DNA of 64,000 nt from Micropterix aruncella. Taxonomy: Eukaryota > Arthropoda > Insecta > Lepidoptera > Micropterigidae. Where the stretch lies: contig OX155961.1 of NCBI GenBank assembly GCA_944548615.1, positions 10,934,673-10,998,672 of the forward strand, read 5' to 3'. The position numbers and the translations under genes were made by a program. Of this stretch, positions 23,001 to 35,000 are shown in pieces. Below the pieces are notes generated by a model. It was not told the origin of the DNA. It ran no database searches and saw only the letters and a list, made by a program, of their open reading frames with translations. Positions within the stretch are counted from its first letter, which is position 1. Each line of letters begins with the position of its first letter.

Positions 23001-26000
23001 CTACGCCAACTCCAGAATAACCAAAAATTCGATTCTCTGCAATTCCAAAGATCCGGCAATATCGAAGCACGTAATAAGTGGCCGTAGTGATTCAAATGAT
23101 CTACAAGCCCGCGTAGACTTCCACAAAAAGTTCCTTACTGGAATCAGCCAGAATGGCACTGGTCTGGGGTATGGCAGTACAACCACGAGCGACGTGGACT
23201 TGAAGAAGTCTCTTTTGCGGGTAGATTACGACAGCAAGAGTATGGCTCATGCTATTGGCCTTCAATGCCAGAATGATTGGACAACAATTGGGGACTTTTG
23301 CATTCCGCCTCCAATGCACTGGAAGGTAATGCTCTATGACTGGACGCCAGAGATGCTGAAATTTTATTTGAATGCCTTTCAGCATACACTTCCAGACCCC
23401 AGTAACCTCGCTCGTTGGAGCTTTGCCGAGGATAGTTCTTGTCCCCTCTGTAGCAATACCCCTTGCACAGCTAGACACATTCTAGCTGGCTGCAAGGTGG
23501 CCTTAGATCAAGGACGGTACACTTACCGCCATGACAAAGTTCTCGCTGTTATTCGCGAGGTAATTAGTCTCTCAGTGGCTCGTGCCAACAAGGGTTTGAC
23601 AGTATCCTCCAAACCCCCAATACAGTTTGTGCGGGATGGCTCTAAAGGCAAAAAACATTTAACTACAAAACCTTTCTCAATAATCGAGAAAGCTACAGAT
23701 TGGATTCTGGAGGTTGATTCGGTCTCTAAGCAGTATAAATTCCCTGAAAGTCTCGGATGCACAGCCCTCCGTCCAGATATAACTCTTTACTCTCTATCTC
23801 GGAAGGTGGCTCTTATCGTAGAATTAACTGTTCCATGGGAATCAAATATCCCAAAAGACCACGAGTACAAATTAAATAAATACCATGATCTCGCAAATGC
23901 CGTAACCCGGAACGGCTTCACTGTTCACCTTCACGCGGTGGAAGTTGGCGCTCGTGGCCTGCCAGCTAAATCTCTATTTCACCTCTTTAAAGATCTTGGC
24001 CTTTCCAGAAAAATAATCAACTCTTTCTTAGAAAAATTATCTAAAACTGCGATTTGCGCATCTCAAATTCTATGGCTTCGAAGGGGGAGTGAATGGGTGG
24101 CAAGGTGAACGCTCACATGTGGCAAGACAGCTGTCCTAAACCTACCACAGCCGGTTCGTAAGTCCGGAATCCACTGCTCACCCCCCAGAAGTGTAAAAAA
24201 ATAGTATTATGATGGGCCCGACTCCGGTCGGTGAATTCCATGGCAGCTCCGTTTGTATTTATTATTATTAACTCACAGTAACAAATAGTGACTCACATGT
24301 GGCAAGACAACTGTCCTAAACCTACTACAGCCGGTCAATAGTCCGGAATCCACTGCTCACCCCTCAGAAGTTTAAAAAATAGTATTATGATGGGCCCGAC
24401 TCCGGTCGGTGAATGCCTTGGCAGCTCCGTTTGAATTTTATTTATTAAGAATACTATTAAGAAGTTCTGCGCCAACTACTTGATGCAGTTCGGCAAAAAA
24501 GACGAGACATTGAGACAGCAAAAACTGGCAGTTGCATCATGATAATGTTCTATCCCAATTATCGGACCTGGTTCAGACTTTCTTGCTGAAACATGGAATT
24601 CCAGTCGTGCGCCAACCTCCCTACTCTCCAGACATGGTTCCTTACGACTTCTAAATGTTTCCAAAATTGAAAACACCATTGAAAGGATCCCGTTTTCAGA
24701 GTAGACCAGAGATAATGAAGAACGCGACGGGGGAGTTGAATGCTATTCAAAAAGTGTTTACGGCAGTGGAAGGAATGGTGGGCTAAGTGTGTGGAAGCGT
24801 AAGGGGCCTGCTTTGAAGGGATTAGGGTTCTAATCCCGTCATGTAATATATTTTTCCTGACCAAAGGTCGGTTACTGTTTAGGGCCCTATTCCACTGGGA
24901 CACCATGGTGGCGCAACCAGTTGCGCACAGTGGTGTCTTTGAGCTACCAAGTCGAGACACCAGATTAGAAACCAGAGACACCAGAATCGCCACACTGAGG
25001 CTACAGTATTAAAATGGACGTCGAAGAGTTAGCACTTACGGGGTATGCACGAAGGAAAAGAAAGTTAAATAGAAAAAAGAAACAGTGGTGGGTTCATCCT
25101 TACTTAGCCGAAATGCTCTTGTACCTTTTTGGACCTCTGTAAAGACAATGAAAATGAAGTTTTGAACCGAAATGCCACTGGAGATGAAGCATTGTTTTAT
25201 TATAATTTTAACTGGGGAGTAAAGGCTAATTTACATTGAGTCAGCTACTGCCTCCAAATTCAAAACAAGTCAGTGCTGACCCGGTACTGCCATCGTGTAA
25301 ATTTATTTCAAGTCTGTAAAGCGCTGTCGCATCAGTGCTGACTTCAATATTCCCACTATATATTTTGAGGTCAGTCCGCTCCCCCCACCACAAGCAACAG
25401 CGGTACTGACCTTGTCTAAATGCCGAAGTTGTCAGTCGCTGGCAATGCGTCATAGGGTGATGTCGCTTCTTATGGTAAATTTTAACTAGCGAAAATGTCG
25501 TATATTTCCCCACTGACATTAATAACATGTGTACACCCTAAATAATAACCTACGACTGATTGACTGTATGTAAACAGTCTAAGTCAGTTCTCGGCACTGA
25601 CGCCTGTAACTGACTCAATGTAAATCGGTCCTGTATGCTGGAAACAATAGAAAACATACCTGTAAATGTCGAACGGGATCAGCCACAACGGTCTTAGAGC
25701 AAGCAACCGCCGCCGACAGCAGAGGCAGTGTCGTTGGGAAAGGTAAAGGACTTAACAGTTGCTGATGAGCCTTTTCCTGCCCGAGCTCTTGCAGTAGAAG
25801 AACTAACTCCATTCTTACGGATGCTAGTCCTCCGCCTCCCGCTCCTTGGAGACTGCAGTAGGAGAGCAGCGTTCGTAGAAGTGTTTCATTGGCTAAAGCA
25901 AAAATCAGTTAGTTTTATATTAATATTTTTTTATTGCAAACTGTAAGTAGGTCATTATAAATAGGATAGAAAACGAATTTACCGCGTGAAATTTGTAGGA

Positions 26001-29000
26001 CCCGACGTTTCGGTGACGTTGCAGCCGCCGTTGTCTAGGGTAGACTGCAGTCTACCCTAGACAGCAGTCTACCCAACGGCTGCAACGTCACCAACTGCAG
26101 TTGTCTAGAGTAGACTGCAGTCTACCCTAGACAGCAGTCTACCCAACGGCTGCAACGTCACCGAAACGTCGGGTCCTACAAATTTCACGCAGTAAATTCG
26201 TTTTCTATCCTATTTATAATGTCAAACAACCGTGATAGTCTTCGATTTTATATGTAAGTAGGTCGTACAAAATTGATAGGCACTATTTTATGTGCCATAC
26301 AGTTTATGTATAAGGTGTACAATATTTACTATAATTAAATATCTTTTCACTTCACAAGTAAAAGGAAAACAAATCCGAAAAAGACAAAGGTTTAAACATA
26401 TTTATAAAAGTAACAAATATAATGACAAATTAATATCTAGAGATTATTGTAGTAAATTTCCATTACTAGATATAATGTAAAATGTAAATTTGAATTTAAA
26501 TTAAAATGTCATTGTGGAACTGTTATAGTATCTAAGGTTTGTCAGAAAATAAAGCTAGAATCAAATGAAAATGGGTTTAAAATGTCTGTTAGATACAATA
26601 AGAATATTTTATTAGGACCTTGAATAAGTTCTCGCTGTTTTTTTGACAAATTAAATGCTTTATTAAAAGTATAAGGTAAAAACCATTTCACTCAAAGTAT
26701 CGCCCATCACTAGATACTACTTTCTCCCATCTTTCTGGTAGCATTTGAACTCCACGTTGGAAAATGACATTTTTTTTGAGACTATCCAAGAATCGACCCA
26801 TTTATTCGTATTTTCATAAGAATGGAAATGCTGCTCAGTTCAGCCAGGCCATGTGCCATCGAACGGAATAGGTGATAATTGGAAGGGGCTATGTCCGGGT
26901 GGGGCAAGTCTTCCTATTTAAGAGTTTCCAGGTAAGTTTTGACTGGTTTTGGAACATGTCTCTCTGAGTCTCTGCTTGTATAGCGACCGTTTTTCCTTTA
27001 GGGCTCGACTCAAACGCATCAATTGAAGTTGATAGTGATCTCCCGTGATAGTCTCATTGGGTTTGAGGAGTTCGTAATAAATAACACCCTGCTGATCCCG
27101 TCAAATGCAGAGAAGGAGCTTCGAACAATGGATATTAGGTTTTGCAGATGATGTTACCGGTGATGATGCAGATGATGATGATGGCCGAGCTTACCCCATG
27201 ACTTTTTACGCTTGGGATTATCGTACTGTATTCATTTTTCATCGCCAGTCACAATACGGTGCCAAAAACCTTTCCTTTCTTGCCGTTGAAGTAGCAATTC
27301 AAACGTAAGAAAACGCCGAATGAATTCGACAAATCTTGCTTCCAACTCATACGGCACCCAATTTCCTTGCTTTTGTATTATTCCTATTGCTTTCAAACGT
27401 TTCCAAACTGTTGACTCATCTACTTGTAATGGTTTTCCAAGCTCAGCTATCGTCTGACAATGGTCTTCATTCTGAATTTCCTCTAATTCTTTGTCTTCAA
27501 ACTTTTTTTTTTGCGCCAAAACGTTCCTTATCTTCAAGATCAAAATCATTATATTTGAAGCGTCAAAACCAGTCTCTGCATGTCGCTTCCGACAGAGCAT
27601 GCTCATCATTAGTCTCAACAAGAATTCTGTGTGCTTCAGCTGCAGATTTTTAAAAATAAATCAATGTAATAGAATTCCCCGCAAATACTCTTTGATTGGT
27701 GCAAATACTCGTTGATTGGTACATTATCAGAATTCAGAAAAAAATACTTGTTTACATTATGTCGAACTAACATACACTAAAGTTCAAGAATACTGACAGT
27801 ACTATACTACAGATGCGTTACCACCTGTCATTACAGTCTCGTAGTCCGGGTAATGCCATCTGTTTGGAAACAGCAAGAACTTATTCAAGGTCCTAGTATA
27901 ATATTTATATTTCATTATCGGTTAAAATGTCATTTAGGCTGTAATAACTTTTTTTGAGCCAGTGCTTTAACCCCTCAGGCCCCGATTGGCCGATATCGGC
28001 CACAACACGATTCAGCGTGACCGCCCTGTTTTAATTTAATTTTAATTTCATTTGTTTTATTTTATTATTTTTTATTAGGTTAATATGTTTTATTTTAGTT
28101 ATTGGTACAGTGGTTTGGCAGTAATTAATATTTTAGTGAGGCAGTGTCATAATTCAATTTTTTTACTAATTTTTACAAAAAAATTTTGGGACTTGTTAAT
28201 CGGCTGAGGGGCCGAGGCCTGAAGGGTTAATGAGTGTTTGAATCCTGGTTGTTGCATGAATTTGATATTGTTCAGAATCGAAATATCTAGTGGATTGATA
28301 GTCATCGAAATCCAGCTAGTATAGGATGAAATCCAGCTGTATAAGTTCACCCTGCTAGGAAGTCATGGTCTACCACTTTGATTGGCAGAATAATTATTTG
28401 CATCTCAAGTAATAATACTTCGCTTTATTTTTACTTCTCAGTCAATGTAGCTCGATTATGGAACCAGCTTCCTCCAAATATCAGTTACGTACAATCACTC
28501 TCTGTTTTTCAAGTTACTTCCGAAGAAAGATTTTTTCTTTTATGTAAGAAGTTGAAGAAGTTGTTATTTTGTAAGAAGTTTTTTTTTCTTCTAAATTTAA
28601 TTTTCGTGTTTTCTCTCCAAAACGAGGTGGCGCTCATTTATTAAAATTATTTAACTGCATTTCTTTATTCCCTCTTTAATTTTTTTATCACATAATTTAA
28701 ACATAATAATATATCTACCTTTTAACCATCGTTTTCTCTTTGCAGCCCTCTGAACCTTGGCCTCAAAGTCCAGTTTCTCTTGTATGAGCAATTGATGAAG
28801 CGTCGGCTTGTCCGATATAGAAAAGCTGTTGTGGAAAGTGACTTCTTGCTCCGGCAAGTTCAAATACGTGTCATCCACGGAACGCGGCGATGGGTATATT
28901 GAATAATTACAAAACTGTCGCAAAGCCTCCACTTCTCGCTCCAGCCATATGTACAACTGATAACGGAGATGACCACCTGCAAGAAAATAAATGCATGAAG

Positions 29001-32000
29001 TAAAACGGTGAAGTGTTAATGATGACTAATAGTAGGGTTATAATATCTGTGACTTGGTAATTTTTGGTTACTTTATTTAATTCATGCAAAACGACCATCA
29101 GAGTATATGAAAAAATATACAGACAATTTGCTGTAATTAGATGATGCCACAGATAGCCGAATTGGTTTGTTGTGTCTTAGGGACTTAACGGGGACATTGA
29201 AATAGAGATTTGACAGAAGTCAGCAATTTCTCTTCGTTGTATCAATGGTAACAGATGGTGTTTTTACATAATTATCATTAAAAATAAAATTTAAACAATC
29301 ATTGAAAATAAATAAAATACAAATGAAGCTGCCATGTCGGAGTCTGCCTAGGAATGATGCAAAATCATTGTGTAAAAATAATTCCCATATATTTTTTTTT
29401 AAATAAATAAATGACGGAAGAAAAAATACATAACATTGTATTCCAAAATTATGGAGGACAAAGTCTTCAAAAAGTTCAAGAGGTGAAAAACTATTAAAAA
29501 TTTCAACTCCAACTCACCATCTACTTCGAATCCTGTCGCCAGCGTGGACAGCTCTTCCATGAGAATCTTTAGACAAGCAATAAACTTGAGCTGCTGCGCC
29601 ATTATATCTATGGATTGGTTTTGTGAATTTTTATCTACAGTCTCTTTGATTTCCTCTTTGGTTTCGGTTTTATTATCTAATTTCATTGCGAGTGGAGACT
29701 CTGACCTGTTCGACCTGTAGTTAGGAAAAAATATATTTATGTTTTCAATGAAGCCTGTGTCATAGTTATCATCAGTGATCACTAAACTAATAAAAAAAAC
29801 TAGTTGTCAATGCATTGATTATACATATACTAGCATTGATTATATAGGATATTAGATTTCTGAATGCCATACTACATTTTGGTAGCTAGGATTTTACTAT
29901 GAAAGGCAACGAGTAGACGGCACATATACTTCAAACATTAACTAATCTTCTCTTAAGCTCAGTTGTTCAATATATGACATCCAAAACATGCATATGCAGT
30001 ATCCTACCTCAAGATAAAATAATAATAAAATAGCAAACAAATTTTGTAATCAAAGCTCTTGTTATTTTTATACTATTTACATGAAGATCTCAATTTTAAT
30101 TTGGTTTACGGATTTAAATACATAATACCGCGCTTTTATGTTCAAATAGACTAATAAATGGCATTTTAATATCTTTGTATTATTTCTGTGATGTTTTCAG
30201 CATATTATTATATAAAAATGTGAGAGATGGCACTAATAACCTTAATGTTATTATTGTTAACAACGGGTGAATAATGTGTTTTTATAATCAATCAGTCCTT
30301 TATGAAATCATTTATTATCAATGTTATTATAGATGGCCAAATAAATCACTATTAGTTTTGCTAGACAACGGTATAAGCGCCACCTGCATGTCGCCGGAGC
30401 AGAAGAATTGCCAAAACGTAATATGCATTGAGCAATCAATAGCAACGGCATATATGTAACAACGGTAAATAATGAAGATGCCGTACTATTTTGTAAATTT
30501 GTATCTTTTAAATCCATAACGGTTTTCATATCAACTTATAAATTAATGTAACACGGTGCAATTAAATATTTTAGCTATATTCGAACAGCTTAAATATTAT
30601 TTTATGAGGCCTGTTTGTTTTATCAGAACTGCACATTTCATTATTTTTAGTAAAAGAAGTTCTGATTAACATATTTTATTATGCTCGTGAAACCGATAGA
30701 TATTTGTACAAAAATGATCAAGTATTTTAATGTCTTTTATCAAATCATAATAATTATTGGTGTTTTTTATGAGCTTTTTTTTAATTAGTGGACTATTAGT
30801 GATACCCCTCCTATTCGAATGAAACGTGTCAAAATTTCACAGCCACAGGTGAACGTTTGTCCGGAAAATATGTATAAAAAATTCGGGGGGATATGTCAAG
30901 GCATTGTGGAGGGGCCTGTGGTTCTCCCTCCAATCCCCTCAACGCTCAGTTCGAGCCAGAGCGCTCTGCGAGTAAGTAGGAGTTTGAAAGTAACCCTTTT
31001 TTTCCCTGCCGTCGGCATGGAGCTCTCTCTGATTGAGGAACTATCTGATATATATATATGAGGATCTACGGTTCTAGGTATACGAGGGTAGATTGAAAAT
31101 ATTCTTGAATGGACAAAAGATGACCGCGCGTATCGCAAAATGGCTGCGATGATTAGCAACAGTTTTGTGAAAGTAATCAGGAACTTTTACAAAAATGGAA
31201 AAAACAGAACTTCGATGATGACAGTGATTAAACGAAATGGATGGATGGGAAAACGGCGACGGAGATACGAGAAATTTTGCAGAAAGTTCATGGCACCTCC
31301 ACACCTTCATTTTTGCAGTTTCTGGGCGAGCGAGTTCAAAAATGGCATTACGAGCACCAAGGATGAACCCCGCAGTGGACATCCAAACACGGCCACAAAT
31401 GAGGAAATGGTTGGACAAAGTCCACGATCGATGATATAAACGATGCAAAATATCGTTCACGAATACTTGGGCATGAGGAAGCTGACGGCGCAATGGGTGC
31501 CGCGTTTGCTGATTGGGGACGACAAGTGAAATCGTGTGACCACTTCGAAGGAGTGTTTGGCCATGCTAGGGCTTAAAAAAGTTACAGTACTGCTGGGAAA
31601 AGTATATCGCCCTGGAAGGGGACTATGTTGAAAAATAAAAACAAAAACCTGTTTAAGAGCCCTATCACATATTTTTTCCAGAAAGGCAAGAAAAGTGGAT
31701 TTTTGGCGTTCTAATTCCAAGAAATGAAGAGATTTCTACAAACTTTAATTACTGAATTACCTGGACCATTTCTTGATGTTGACCATAGCGGCCTTTAATT
31801 TTAGATATAACGAATATTATTTACTTATTCAGCCCATTTTCCGAAAGTCGTTATTCGTAAAACGCTCGGAAGGCAAACTTTGAGCTCCTTAATACAGTAA
31901 TATCACTACAACGAAAACCGTATACTATTTTTTTTTATGTCCGTCATGTATTCTTGTTGACCATAGCGGCCTTATTTTTTCGTTTTTTGACCACATATCC

Positions 32001-35000
32001 AAGGTATACATTACTTACAATTACACAAAATTTAAAAAAAAACTTCCTGTATCATTCTAATTTTCTCAGAAATAAAATAAGATTCTTATATAATACTTAT
32101 ACTATATTAAAGTTCACTCTTTTAGCAATACGACATAATATAAATTATTGTCATTAGAAAGGAGAAAACACTGCAAAAAACAATTAGAAATTGTGTATAT
32201 ATTTGCTTGTGCAAGAGAAGAGCGCTCAGTGCCGCGGTTTTCTCCCAGGGTTGAATAGTTATTTATTTATTTTTTTATTTATTTATCCTATCTTTTATAG
32301 TTACATCCAAAAAAAAATGCGTTCATTTTTTAAAGTCATTTTAAAAGAATACCTACGCTATTTTGTAATAGGCCTCTTAATTACTGCGTTTTCCAGCCAA
32401 TTCCGGAAAATTTTCGATCTATCCACCTATACGCTGTTATCACAACAAATGTCTAGTGACAACCCTTCAGAGCAAGGCTAGTTATAGGATAGTTATGGTC
32501 GAAATAAAGATGAGTGAAAGCTCCTCGCATACATTTTACTACCTACTCTCACAACAAGAGCTGTCAACTACAACGGACGAATCTGTCACCTCCGAAAGTT
32601 TTAACGATATTAGATCATTCTGTCTCCCATGAGGTGAGCACAGAAGACTTTGAATGAAAAACAATCCACTGTCTAGTTACGCCACCTGTCCGTCAGAGGC
32701 CAAAGCCTCAGGGCGAGGCACCGGAAAAGGTAACCAGCGGGCAGCCTCGCCCCTTGACTACCAGTTTGGAAGGATATCTCCGTCTGAAATTAACCTTCAG
32801 GATACCTACTGCCTCCTGACTGGCTACTGGATCGAGGTCGCTTGCGCGGTTCTCTTTCTTACGTAGCGGTAATACGGTTTCTACGGAATCTGTCGCGGAC
32901 CACAGCATCCTTTTCCCGGCTCTTCACCCGGGATCGGGTGGCCGAATGGTCGTTTCAAGAGCAGTTGCCGTAAGGTTAACAACTACCCCCGCTCTATAGG
33001 GAACATTACTGTTTCAAGACTCCTCCACGTGTTAGTCGGAATGCACAAACGAAGGTTGACTCCTAGGGGAGTCTTCTATGGTCCGCAGGCAAGCGTCCTA
33101 TCCTGGTTTGCACTTCTGTGTAGAGGCCGCCGGATGAGCCTTGACCCGTGCGTTTGACCAACCCTATACAACTGGGTCTTAGTGACCAAACAGCAACAGG
33201 GCCCATTAGCTCCCTTACACTCCCTCCAACCTACTCTCACAGTAAGAAAAAGCAGCAGAGTAGGTACTACTGCTCTCTTTTCTGTTGTGACAGTAATAAA
33301 ATGTATGTTAGTGAATACGAGAGCGCCCTCTCGGACATATTGGATGTTGTCACGCCTGATTTGTGCGGTCATTTTAGACAGTTTGACTTTGATAGCTCAT
33401 AACTTTGTATTTTTTTCCACTATCAAAAAAAAACATTTTCAAAAAATATAAAATTTACGACAGAATGTACAAGAGAACAAAAATAAGAAAGAAGAAAAGG
33501 AATGGAATGCTTACCCTTTATCCTCATCGTCATCCCAACTTAAGACTAGATCATCACTTTTCTTATTTGAGGTAACTGGCTCTCCCCAATCTGTGGTAGC
33601 TGGTGTTGACCAATCGAATGTATCCACTTTAGCTAAAAAATAAAAACAAGGATGATGTAAAACAAAATTTCCGATTAGTGTAGGGACTACAAGTAAGTTA
33701 AACGGGGGACGTTGTCTACTATGTAAGGATATCTAAATAGAAAACATCATCTTATGCCACTGAGAAATGATTGAAAGGAAACTAAAAATCTTAACCTCTC
33801 AGATGACTAAAGTTTCACCCATTTTTTTCTAAAATGGGTAAATAAATGAAATGTTAAATATTTCACTATAGACTAGTTTTTTAATTCGTTAAACACAGAT
33901 AATGGTCCCTATTACAATTCTTCGTGAACTAAAATCGGTTTTGGTACATGGGAGCGGGACAGGCAGTTTTTAACCCGTTGAGTATGAGTCAACCAAATCT
34001 GGTCGCGAAACAATTATCCGTTGAGTACGAGTCGACCAAATCTGGTCGCGCGTTTTTTTCACTTCTTTGATGTTCTCATAATTCATAATTATCTAATTGT
34101 TTTACAAAATGATATTTCAATATTCTATATTCGAAATTTCAATGCAATCATTGTGCAGTTGTTCTTTTTATGATTGGTGTAGTAGTTTCGTAGTTATAGT
34201 ACTTTAAGGTCGATGTCGCCGAAAATCCTGCAAAAGAGACAGATGCATCCATGAAAATACCCATTTACTCCAAGGGTTAAGTAGAGAAATCCTTAAAAAG
34301 GGGGAAAATCAGTAAGAGCAAATAAGCAACGTTTGACAACAAATTGTTGATTCAAATAATATAATACAATTATTTTAAAATTACACTTTATTTCAAATGA
34401 TTTACAACAATTTGAGAATCGATCAGCTGTTTGATTTGACATTGCCAATGGATCGAGGTCGCTGAACTCGGCGCGGCTATGCGACGGATTCACGGGACTA
34501 TTGTGATAAGTAATTGTAAACTCATTGAAAGTAATCATTTAAACCGCTAGATGGCAATCAGTGTTTTTAATTACTGTTTTTTTAACTATTAGGTATATTT
34601 TCGGCCTTATTTTACTTGTAATGACTATTCCATTTTTAAAATGGTTCAATAAGTGGTGGTAAATGTCTCAAATATTCAAAATACATCGATCAGAAATAAC
34701 AGCGCAGTGCCATCTGTGGCTTTGCTTTGCGATTATTGTGTTATTGAACGCCATTCAATGCCGTCGAGTTCAACGACCTCGATCCAGTAGCAAAGTCAAA
34801 TAAAACAGCCGATTAATTCTGAAACTTTTCTAATCGATTCGCCAAGAGAGTACACAGTGGATGGGAGGCTAATACGCCTTTACAAATAGGGCAATTTTGT
34901 CACCTTCCGATTCACATAGTACAGAAGACTTTATTGACTAGACTTTTAGCTAATATAAAGAATGGAATTCTTAAAACTGTATTCTAAGCCAGTATGAATG

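Noticed and set aside
23101..23478. Long antisense frames inside the RLE polyprotein
   Set aside because: They are reverse-strand shadows of a strongly supported coding sequence.
25981..26180. Hammerhead-ribozyme-like GAAACGTCGG in the palindrome
   Set aside because: The matching CTGATGA core is missing on both strands, so a catalytic fold is not supported.
28147..28350. 67-codon minus frame across MITE M1 copy 3
   Set aside because: It spans the MITE end and flank; a chance frame absent from the other copies.
30819..31061. 80-codon frame beginning MKRVKISQPQ as a nested gene
   Set aside because: No recognised domain, no splice or promoter signals, and it runs into the mariner remnant.
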